Of a stretch of DNA of 64,000 nucleotides, positions 25,701 to 36,026 are shown in pieces. The DNA is from Dryas octopetala (lineage: Eukaryota > Streptophyta > Magnoliopsida > Rosales > Rosaceae). The stretch spans positions 24,751,923-24,815,922 of the forward strand of contig OY992834.1 in assembly GCA_963921425.1 (NCBI GenBank). The letters run 5' to 3'. A program made the translations under genes and the position numbers. The notes under the pieces were generated by a model, which ran no database searches, was not told the origin of the DNA, and saw only the letters and a list, made by a program, of their open reading frames with translations. The number at the start of each line of letters is the position of its first letter. Position 1 is the first letter of the stretch.

Positions 25701-26274
25701 ATACAATAATCAAAATAATCAAATCCTATACAATAATCAAAATAATCAAATCAGAATTTACTAATAGATTAATCAAAATCAAGTCCTAATTTAATCATCA
25801 AATCCCTAATTTTAATCATATAAAATAATCAAATCCCTAATTTTAAAATTTGAGAATTTTAAAAAAACAAAAAACAAAAAAAAGAGGGACAAACAGTACC
25901 TAGGAACTTGAAGCTGAGTTGTAGAGACTAGAGAACATAGATTATTCACCAAAAATTTGGATTGGAAGACCGAAGATGTGGACCATGTGGTCCTGGAGAG
26001 AAGAGGATTTGTCGAATATGAAGGGGACAGTCGGACAAAGGAGGAGAGAGAGAGTGCTGAAGAGTAAAAGTAAAGTGACTAGTGGAGATTAATTTTGATT
26101 AGTTAGCTATAAGTGGGCTGGGGTTATTTGCGGGTGAGATTTTGATTAGTTAGCTATAAGTGGGCTGGGGTTATTTGTGGGTGGGCTTAAGTGTGAAGCT
26201 AAGCCTAGTTAAAAAAAAAAAAAAATTTCAAATGGGCTACAGCCCAGGCAGCCCACAACGTGGACTCGTCACTG
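22783..26274. mobile_element. hAT-superfamily transposon of the TTF-zinc-finger/DUF4371 type (3,492 bp)
   Basis: The left end cagggatgaatccaggattcc and the right end (reverse complement cagtgacgagtccacgttg) form imperfect TIRs of the CAGTGGCGGATCC class. The 8-bp TSD TCCGCGCC is identical on both sides (22775-22782 and 26275-26282). One transposase gene lies on the minus strand. A ~45-bp tandem repeat (ttagctataagtgggctggg twice) is at 26098-26180. TIR mismatches alongside a perfect TSD suggest moderate age. Confidence 0.93.
23010..25445 (-). CDS. hAT transposase with TTF zinc finger, DUF4371 and dimerisation domain; one internal stop
   Basis: From the ATG at 25445, a 90-residue N-terminal part (KK-rich, then REN-type [10 protein letters not shown]) runs into a TGA at 25173-25175. 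The same frame then continues [19 protein letters not shown] and onward to a stop at 23010, about 811 codons in all. Motifs: TTF-type zinc finger (FPWLEYS...AFCFPCFLF), DUF4371 ([20 protein letters not shown]), [24 protein letters not shown] and the C-terminal hAT dimerisation domain ([20 protein letters not shown]). It resembles ZMYM1/'TTF-type zinc finger' plant proteins. A CGA to TGA transition would explain the single stop, since Arg or Lys is usual there. The rest is open, so inactivation was recent or readthrough is needed. Confidence 0.9.
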
Positions 26275-26282
26275 TCCGCGCC

Positions 26283-27216
26283 TATATCTAAGTTATGGCA
26301 CAATCAACTTGATCTGTTGGACACAAATTATACCATCTTTTTATACATTAATTCCCTCACTTAGTTCATTTTAAGGATTTTTATCACATGTGTAATAATA
26401 ATTATGACAGCTACGAAATCTAAGGAAAGCTCTAACCTAAGCCTATAAGGAGAAGGAAACTCAGCTGACTTAGAAGGGCTTAGACTTCTATTCTTAACGT
26501 ACTAGGGCTTAGGATGAAGCCCTAGCCATGATTACTCAATTGTTATGACTTTGTTTATTTAATTCAATTTTCAAATTTCTTTTGATGAATTCCTCTTCAC
26601 TATTTGAATTTATGCTTGATGTTTAACATCTTTGATTGATCACCTTAGGTTGTATGAATCTAGTTTTATGTTGAGAAATCATGTCTTCATGTTTTCTATT
26701 TTGCAACAATTAAATAACTTAAGAATTATTCATGTCTATTGATTTCTTCAATTCTCTAAGTAAACTCCATGCTTAGGGTTTCTTGTGATGTTCATATTCT
26801 CTTTGTACTTAATGAGTTCTTATGTGTTAAATCTAAGTAGACTTCATGCTAGGTTACATATAGGAGCATAAGTATGATTGTAGATGTTAAGCTCAATTTA
26901 TATATATATATATTATATCTTTAAAATTATACATTTTTGTCTATGTCTTTTAGTATTTTTAGTGTTTTACTTCTTATTTTTATATTTAGTTAATTAGTGG
27001 GTCTTATTAGTTTATATCTTAATTCCTAGATTTTATTAGTTTTATATATTTTAGATTTTATTTTGTTTTTATTAATTAGTTCTTCTTATTTTTGTATAGG
27101 TTTTAACAAGCCCAAAAAGAAATTAAAAGAAAGAAGCCTAGTTCAAATATAGAAGAGAATGAAGAAAAAGAAATATGGAGAAGCCCAGAAGAAGCCGACC
27201 CAGCCCGTGGAAGTCA
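26283..27216. other. AT-rich LTR-like sequence left of the solo LTR
   Basis: The first ~60 bp continue the copia fossil. The rest is gene-free and has an LTR/LARD-like composition (AT-rich stretch, then aagcccagaagaagccgacc). The motifs just before 27217 and just after 29351 could belong to one older non-autonomous LTR element into which the solo LTR inserted; this is inference. Confidence 0.35.
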
Positions 27217-27221
27217 AATGG

Positions 27222-28915
27222 TGACAGGACCGCCCTCGAATTTCATCCTGAAACCCGGAGAGTTCCTGCGGGAATCCAAAATCAAGGAAAATCCTACCGA
27301 AAATTCGGCAAAACCTCCCCTGAAAATGGACTAACCCAAAATTTAAAAACCTGTTAAAACACTTCTAAGATATCAACCACCTCTACCACAACCACATCAT
27401 AAATATATAAAACTCAAATCCTTTTTGTATCCTTCTGAACTTTCTTCTCAAAAAACTCTCAATATACTGAAAATCAATAAAACTGCTCAACTGAGATCGT
27501 CGTACTTCAAAACCTTTGCTGTCATACACCCATAACTTAAAATACTAAACAACTGAAAACACACACCAAGTCAGATACCCGGAGAGTCTGTCATACATGC
27601 GCAGAGCCGAGAATCTGTCATACGCATGCAGAGCCATAAATAATCTGTCATACATGCGCAGAGCCGAGAATATGTCATACGCATGCAGAGCAGCCCCCAA
27701 AGGGCGAAGCATCCCGACACACAGCCCAAAGCCTATATGTGTGCCGTGATGGGTCCCAAAGACCTATCCAATCTGATAACCTAGAGAGTACTGCAAAGGT
27801 GGTTTGAAAACCATTTTTCATAACCAAAATCATAGATCCTTTTTCCACCGAAAACAAATATCATTGTACTTTTCCAAGAAAACTTTAAATCCATAACTTA
27901 TAGCATAACTCCAATTAAAATCAAAGTGTATAAACCCAACCAATTCTTTTCGATCGAAAACCGAAAAATTAAATAAACCATATGAAGAAAATCATCAGCT
28001 AAAATCCTTTCCACGAGATATTCATCAATTCAACTACGTAAAAGACCGAAATACCCTTCACAGTGCCATTGCTCAGATACCAAATCCGGCAGCATAACGG
28101 CATCGGAAATGAGATTTCCCGAGTCTGTGTACCTGTTAAGCCCAGACAACCAACAATATACAATAGATGTTTCACGTAGCTGTTAAACAACCAAAACGAG
28201 CGGCCAGCCACCACACACGGTGGTTGCCCGGCCATAAGCAGCACACAAAAATAACCCCAAATAGTCACTGAACCAAAAATTAAGCTACTAAGACCCTAGG
28301 AAAGTGGAAAAATATCAAAAAAACCATCCAACCCGCCGCCACAAGTGGCGGAGCCGACGGTGGCAGCGGCGGCACAAACCTAGGAATACCCAAATTCATC
28401 TCCAAATAATCCTAATTACATAATAGAACCAAACAATTCAAATTTAACTCCATATTCAAGAAATTCGAAATAGGCAAAACCCCTAAAAATTGAATTTCTA
28501 AAATCTCAAAATTGAACATCAACACCTTAGGGGAAAGATTACTCGTACCTAGAGGATCGATTCTCGTAACTGGATCGACGGCCAATCATCGCCGGAATCG
28601 GCGGCGGAAGCCGGCGGCTGACTTGGCTTCCCGAGCTCATTGCTCCGTCGTGGAGCGTCGTCTGGATGAACGGAGCCCATGGTTGAACTCGTCGTGGTGA
28701 GAGGAAGAGGACCCAGTAGGTCCGGTGTCCCGTCGTCACCGGAAAATGTGATCGCCGGCGAGCTCATTTCTCTGTCATTGCGTCGATTCTCCGAATACAG
28801 TGGTCGGCCGGCGAAGGCTGCTAGGGGTCGGCGACGGCGAGAGGAAGTCACCGGTGCCCGTCGCTGGTCGTGGGGTGGCCGGACGGTGAATCTGCCGAGA
28901 GAGAGAAGCGGCGAA

Positions 28916-28957
<42 letters not shown>

Positions 28958-29346
28958 CCGGGGAAAGTGAGTGGGGGTGGCTGGTGATGGCTGGGATGAA
29001 GGGTGTGCCCGCGGAGGAAGGTGCGAGAGAGAGAAGACCCCCGGAGAGAGTGCGGGTGAGAGAAAAATAAAGGGAGAGGGAGAAGCTTTTAGAAGATTCT
29101 AGAGAGAGAAAGAGAAATCAGAAATATATTTTTTTTTTTTTTCTGATTTTGGGTATTTAAATCCCACTTTTATAAATTTACAACATTGCCCCTCACTTTA
29201 AACGCCTATATCTTTCAAACCGTAATTCAGAATGATGCGTGCTACGTGTCTATGAACTCGTGGGCTCGAAACCTATTCAACCGACCCAAAGTCAAAATCG
29301 AAAGCCTATTCATTTTAAAAGTCAACTTTTGGGTCGGGTCGTTACA
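27222..29346 (+). mobile_element. Probable solo LTR of a Ty3/gypsy element (fossil, ~2.1 kb)
   Basis: It begins tgacaggaccgccctcg and ends gggtcgggtcgttaca, giving TG...CA ends. It is bordered by aatgg (27217-27221) and aacgg (29347-29351), a 5-bp TSD with one mismatch. There is no internal coding region and no second LTR. It includes four near-repeats of gtcatacatgcgcagagccg (27585-27690) and a (GA)n tract near 28919-28957. Long GC-rich frames at 28510-29070 lack any known motif. The large size fits Tekay/Del-type LTRs. The strand is arbitrary, set by the TG-to-CA reading. Confidence 0.6.
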
Positions 29347-29351
29347 AACGG

Positions 29352-30161
29352 TCACAAGAAGGAAGCTTCCTCCCTCTTTCTGTCCACTCTCTCTATCCCA
29401 GCAGCACGACACGCGTCCCTATGTGAGCCAGCAAGTCGTCCACTTTTTCTTCTATCTCCCTCACGCACTCACCTTCAGCCTGCCCGCAAGCCAAGCTGCC
29501 TAAAGTTTTGATTAATCTTGCCTCCAGCCATTCCCACGGCGACACGTGGTGCTCACCCAACTGCTGCTCACATTCCAGCACCTCTCCCTTCCTCGTGTCT
29601 CACCCAGCAGCTTCTCCTTTGCTGCAGACCAATCCTGCATCGACACGTGGCGAGCATCCAAGGTTGCTACCATCCTTTTTGGCAGCTGGTTCTAGATTGT
29701 TTCAGCCTTTTCCTCTCTCAATTGCTGGCCTCTCTTTGCGTGACAAGTGTCCCTTCCTCCCTTAGATATTTTGATGATGCCTCCTAGCAATTCCCTCATT
29801 TTCCTAGTCTTTTACATGTAAAAGGAATGTTTCAGTCCTCTTTATGGATCATTTTTCTGCATATTTTATTTTCTGTCTTAATTTAGTATCTCCTAGGAAT
29901 TCTCTCTAGGCCTTTTGGCTATTTTGTATGAGAGAATAGGAAAGCTCTTTATGCATTTGCTCATTTTGTTTAATGAAATGAAATTTTAATTCATGTCTCT
30001 CTTCTTTCTTCTCTTTGTCTTTTATTTACTTTATGATATTTAGTTATTTATTACATATCTAGTTGCTTATTTAATTATTCTTTGTTCTCTCTTAGTTTAG
30101 ATGTTATTTTGTTTCTTTTTTTCCTTCTATCTTAGTTCTAAATTTATTGGGGGTCACTAAA
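29352..30161. other. LTR/LARD-like non-coding sequence right of the solo LTR
   Basis: It contains repeated acacgtgg-type motifs (29535, 29643) and a taatgaaatgaaattttaat terminus near 29970, typical of the end of a non-coding retroelement. No protein motif was recognised. Likely the other half of the element interrupted at 27222. Confidence 0.3.
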
Positions 30162-30183
30162 CCTCCTTACCAAGGTAAGGAGG
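30162..30183. repeat. Perfect 22-bp palindrome
   Basis: CCTCCTTACC, a two-base AA centre, then GGTAAGGAGG: ten perfectly paired bases. No adjacent coding gene gives it an obvious role. Confidence 0.85.
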
Positions 30184-31902
30184 AAGCACCATCATGATAT
30201 ATCATCAAGTTGAAGTTTTTAATTAATTTTCCCTTGTCTAAATCTTCCAAGTCTTAGATTGAAAATTTGTATTAGGTGATTTATCTACCTAATTAACTTG
30301 ATTAAAACCACAATCAGTAATTGGACCCCAATTTTTGTTTACGTGATGACTTAGGGACTAATCAAACAGACTTAAATCTGAAGTCGCAGATTGACACTTG
30401 TAAATCAAAATACAACTTTTGTAACCAACACAAATCAAACACATCAAATGATCAAGTGACAACCTATACACTCAGAGAACCCATCACAGTAGGCATTCCA
30501 GTGTTATCCACAACTACAGTGGTGTGTGATTAACAAGACAGTTCCATATGACATATAACAATATCAAGCATATATATTCAATGCAGATTTGTGTTTAAAA
30601 GTTGAGTGATCGAGTCAATAAACATAAAAACACAAAATGAAGACGAAGGTACACAAGATGTTCAGCCAAAAAAACCACTAACGATTAAACAACTGGGGAT
30701 CTTTTTCAGCTGACCAAGCAATCCACTATCAAGGGTTTCAATACAAGCAATCACACAACAAGCTCAATCACTCTAGTCCTAATACTAAGTGACATCTTCT
30801 TACCACTGTGCATCATTGTGCAAATACCTTGAAACTAGCAATCATTCATTCATGTCATTGGCAACTCCTCCTTGAGCTCTTCAACGCACGGCACCGATCG
30901 CAATCAAGCAAGTGGATTCCAATGATAATGCTATGAAATGCAAGTATGGATTATTTAAAAATCAGCCTCCTCAAGTTACAAAACTTAGAGAAGTTGATAA
31001 TCTAAAATCTATATAAATGTTTGATGAAGATAAAGAATACTCAAGACCCACTCAAATTTTAAAAACAAGAACCCATATTTTAGAAAACAATTTTCATAAA
31101 AAAAAAAATGATTTTTCCTCACTGGTATAACAAAAAAACACTCTTTCTAAAAATTCCCAAGGCATAAATTCATAAATGAAAGAGGTTGTGTGTGCCATAC
31201 CCAATGTTTTATCAAAATCATTCTCATCTAATTTAGACACTTGGAGGCTCCTCAATGGTTAGAGCAAGAGGACAAAACTAACAAAAAGAAATATCTAAGA
31301 ATATTGCCAAGAAGAGATAAGAATGATGATATGGCTGAGAATTGAGAAATGGGTAAGAGAAAATTTCAGCCAAGCAAAATACACAGTCACCTGTACGTGT
31401 GAGATGTGGAGTGGGAGGGATGATGAATAGTGTACTAGCGTGTGTGAGTGCATCAATGCAAGCTGAAAAATAAAATACATGTCTTGTACAGATTGAATTA
31501 ATGAAAAATTAGTTCATGTGCTATGCACATGCTTGTAAGAAAAAAGAAAATGGGCTTTAATTGGAATAGGCTTTAAGAGCCAAGTCACGAAATGAGCTAC
31601 TGAAATGTTAATAATTATTCAAGTGGTAAAACTGCATGTGCAGTGCACGTGTGAAGAAAATTGTCTTTATGATCAGTGAGTGATTAGTCAAATAGACACA
31701 AAATTGTTTTTCGTAAAATGCATGAAGTGCATTATACCTTAGCGTCTTTTGCATTGCAACTTCATTCTTGATTTCTTCAACACAAGTGATCTTAATCCTT
31801 AATTCTAGCCTAGAACTTGTGGGTGAATAATTAAACATAAATACATTGATTTGGACAAGGAATAACCAATTTAAAATCCTAAAAACTAACATAGATCTTG
31901 TT
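30184..31902. other. Gene-free region
   Basis: Only short frames without motifs were seen. The AT-rich composition and phrases such as actaacgattaaacaactgg suggest decayed repeats. No RNA gene was recognised. Confidence 0.3.
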
Positions 31903-31911
31903 TAAAAAAAA

Positions 31912-32306
31912 GGGATTAATGTCATTTTGCTCCCCAGACTATTACACATGTATCAGTTTGCTCCCCAGACTTCTAATTTGGAAAATTAAGGACCCTGACT
32001 TTTTCAATTTTGCCAATTAAGGTTATTCCGTCAATTTATACATTTTTCATCTAAAATGTCGAGATGATCAAGCAAAATTTAGCAAGAAATAAAAGAGGAA
32101 AAATGATGCATGAGGAAAAAATGATAAGATCTAATTAGAAGGGACCATTTTGCCCTCAAAGATTTGGATAAAAAATGTGTAAATTGACAAAAGAACCTCA
32201 ATTGGCAAAATTGACAAAGTCAGAGTCCTTAATTTTCCAAATTAGAAGTCTGGGGAGCAAACTGATACAAGTGTAATAGTCAGGGGAGCAAAATGGTATT
32301 AATCCC
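31912..32306. mobile_element. Mutator-like foldback MITE (395 bp) with 9-bp TSD
   Basis: Arms of about 130 bp are inverted copies. The left end reads gggattaatgtcattttgct and the right end, in reverse complement, gggattaataccattttgct; cagtttgctccccagacttc is shared further in. TAAAAAAAA borders both sides (31903-31911, 32307-32315), a 9-bp TSD, although an A run is weak evidence. There is no ORF. Confidence 0.8.
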
Positions 32307-32315
32307 TAAAAAAAA

Positions 32316-34198
32316 ATGAGAAAAGAACAATCTTTCATCCATGATGTCATATATCATGGGTAGTTAAAGCCTCTTTTCATATTTTTCTTGCTGATTAACC
32401 TTTGAAATACAATCTTTTTAAGCTCTTGTTGTTCTTTTAGACTTTGGTTCCTTTGAGTTGCTTAAAGCTTGTTTCTTTAAGTAAAAACAAGATATACCAT
32501 ATAAATAATCAATTCAAGTGCTTAAATAATAAACATCTTTGGAAGAGGGCATCAAGTTGACTCTTGGGTGCCTTCCTTTTTTAGGAAGTTACTAAAAAAT
32601 TTCACTTGATGTGTATATGGTAGTGTGGAACCCTAACCTTGGTTTTCATACCATTGTTTAAATTTTCAATACCTAAAAGTTTTCATTTTTCATCTCTAGA
32701 TTTAAAATTTGAGTTATTGCCCCTTTATTTACTTTATTTTCCTTTCAATTACTTTATTGCTTTATATTTTAGTTGCATCTTGTGCTCCTCAAAAACCTAC
32801 CATTTCTTAAGCTAGGTTAGTTTTAAATTAATTTAGAGTTTTAAATTTAGTGTATCTCTTTGCAATACTCCCTTAGGTTTGACCTCATCTTTTATACAAA
32901 CTTTACTATAAAGACTCGTATACTTGCGAGAAAAATAATCAAATAAAATTTTACATACAATAGAGAGAATGAATGCATCTTACATACAATAGAAAGAATG
33001 AATGAATGCATTATAGTCTAGATGTCATAGATATGTATGTGATGTTGTTGTGATAGCAAATAATTACTTGGATCGTCAAAAGCCAAAATAGGTACTCGTG
33101 GTTTTGCTATTTCCCTTCGTTTTCTATTTATGAGTTATGTTGTTTTTTACAATTTTTCTTATTAGTTATGGTGTGTCTTTTAGATTTTAAGGCCTTAACT
33201 CAGAATTGTTGTTTTTGGCAATTTTTGAGTCTCTTGGAATTCTGTTAGTTTCTAAGCTCTTTGTATTCCTGCGTTTATGAGAGGCATACCTACTTATTGC
33301 AACATTTATAAGGACAGCCTCATTAGTTGAATTTGATAAAAGACAATTGCAGAGAGACATTTTTTTATCCTAAATTTCTTGGCATTCTTTGAATCAACAC
33401 GAATTTAGAGCCTTGTCAATTCGGTATTGCTCTCAAGCAATCAATAAATTCGCAAGAATTAAGCTAAAAATGACATAACCCAAGTAAGTAAATACATCAA
33501 TTAAGCTAAAAAAAACAGAACTTCCAATCAATGTAAATTAAACAAAAACATAGAGAGAAGTAGAGTGAGCTCATCATTCTTTCATCAAGAGTTGTTCCAG
33601 AGTGTTTAGTATAACCAAATAGGCAAGTGAGCTGATGAACCCTAGCTTACACAGTCTTTGACTCTGGAGATTCAGAATTGGGCTGAGGAAGTGGGGAGAA
33701 ACGGCGCACCAATGGCGATTTATAAACCACTAGCAATCAGAAAGAACAGTTGTGTATTTGTTGCAACACGTATGCAACATACCCTAACACCCCCGTGATT
33801 AGAAGGAGACAAACCAATGTTAGTATAAGGATCATTTTGATGTTGAGAAGGCGAGATTGGCGAGAGGGAGAGCGAGATCGGTCAAAAAAATAAATTACAA
33901 AGATGGAGAAGAAAAGAGAGAGGAAAAGAGAAGAAAAGCAATAAAGAGAGAGGGAGCCCTAGACTTGACAGGAAGATGGCTAGGGAAGCCCTTCCAATGT
34001 GATGTGATTGACAAATGTCAGTAGAGAATGCTCAAGAAGAAGAGAGAGTGCCGAAGAGAAGAGTCATACGTAATAAAAATCGTTACGGCCCTTCATTCTT
34101 TCTTTTATAACTCATGCCCAGAACTTGTAAGAAACTTCTAGAACCTTTGACTTGTATGTTGACTTGGACCAACATTTCCTAATCCCACTAGGAAATGT
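32316..34198. other. Gene-free, repeat-derived region
   Basis: A short tandem (acatacaatagagagaatga and a near-copy) lies at 32950-33005. Purine-rich sequence at 33840-34070 and the end ttcctaatcccactaggaaa near 34170-34190 look LTR-derived. No coding gene was recognised. Confidence 0.3.
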
Positions 34199-36026
34199 TT
34201 AAGATTTGGGACAGGCGATTTTATTTTCCACACACTTTGCGACGGTATCCTGATCATTCTATCTTCATTTATATTGATATTGATATTTAGTATTTAGTGA
34301 TAATCTGTTTACGATTTTTTTAATATTATTTCTATTTTTCATTCATATTCCTCTTTTCTTTTGTGACAATATACTTTGTAATCTACATTGATTGATATTG
34401 ATATTTAGGAATTTTGCTTGTATGATTGAGATTAATTTTATTACTGATTACTCCTTTATCAATATTATTTTTTTTATTTTATTGGGATCAAATCCAATCT
34501 CCCACCTCAGACACTATTTGACTAAAATTTGTCTCATGATATTTTTTTAGTTTAATTTCAAAGGTCATTCAAAGGGAGTTGTGCAAGAAATATAAAGTCT
34601 TTTTTATATAGAGGACAAGCAATGCGTGAAGAGTTTTAACCTACAAGAAACAGCAGATAATTAGTACGTAGAAAATAATAAATTTTCTACTACAAACGGT
34701 AGAATAAACTAACTTTGTAATTTTTTTTTATTTCAAATTCAACTACCTGACATTGTTGTTGCAAGAGATTAATATGTGGAATATGAAAATTTATGAAGCG
34801 ATAATGTTATGAAGAAGTTTGAATATAAAGTCCTCTTTATATAGAGGTATGGTGCGTTCTAATAGAGAAGGAAGAGAGATTAATGCAACCAAGAAACATA
34901 TTTCTGCTCTCAACCATTGCAGTGATCAATAGTTTCCAAAACTGCGCATGAAAGTTACCATTGGCTTTTTACTTGCTTCAAAATCTAGAGCAGAACAAGC
35001 AATGTGGGCAGAGTGTTTCGGCCTACAAGAAACAACAGAGAATTAATACTTAGAAAATAATAAATGTTCTACTACAAACTGTAGAATAAACTAACGTACT
35101 TAGTAATTTTTTATTGTTGTTATCAAATTCAACTACCTAACATTGTTGTTGGAAGAGATTGATATGTGGAATGTGAAAATTTATGAAGTGAGAATGGTGT
35201 GAAGAATTAAATTTCTTTTAGTTCTAAACTATTGATTTTCTTTTGCTTATTGTAACTTCTTTCTGAAACCTTTTATTCTCATCATTTGATATTTAAGGTT
35301 TGGGACGGGCGATTTCATTTCCCACACACTTTGCGACAGTATCTTGATATCTTCATTTATATTGATACTGATGTTTAGTATTTAGTGATGATCTGTTTAC
35401 GATTTTTTTAATATTATTTATATTTTTCATTCCTATTCCTCTTTTCTTTTGTGCCAATATGCTTTGTAATCTACAATGATTGATATTGATATTTAGGAAT
35501 TCTGCTTGTGTGATTGTGATTAATTTTATTACTGATTACCCCTTTATTAATATATATTTTTATTTTATTGGGATCAAATCGAATTTCCCACCTCAGACAC
35601 TATTTGACTAAAATTTGTCTCTTTCATATTTTTTTTTTTTTAGTTTAATTTCAAAGGTCATTCAAAGGGAGTTGCGCAAGAAATATAAAGTCCTTTTTAT
35701 ATAGAGGACAAGCAATGTGGTGAGAGTTTCAACCTACAAGAAATAACAGATAATTAGTACTTAAAAAATAATAAATCTTCTACTACAAACAGTAGAATAA
35801 ACTAACTTTGTAATTTTTTTTTATTTCAAATTTAACTACCTGACATTGTTGTTGCAAATGATTAATATGTGGAATATGAAAATTTATGAAGCGAGAATGT
35901 TGTGAAAAAGTTTGAATATAAAGTCCTTTTTATAGAGAGGTATGATGCGTTATGATAGAGAAAGAAGAGAGATTAACGTAACCAATAAACATATTTCTGC
36001 TCTCAACCATTGCAGTGATCAATGGT
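34199..36026. repeat. Two ~735-bp direct repeats with a partial third copy between them
   Basis: Copy 1 is about 34199-34936 and copy 2 about 35294-36026. They run in the same order from tttgggac.ggcgattt to ctctcaaccattgcagtgat, with scattered substitutions. A partial copy at about 34994-35209 repeats the caagcaatg...tctactacaaac...ttatgaag portion. Copy 2 ends where gypsy gag sequence begins. This could be part of the same retroelement's untranslated leader or an older duplicated repeat. Confidence 0.8.

Noticed and set aside
28510-29070. Overlapping long frames on both strands in GC-rich DNA (up to ~100 residues)
   Set aside because: Arg/Ser-rich, low-complexity, on both strands at once, inside the probable solo LTR and beside a (GA)n run. 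No recognised motif.
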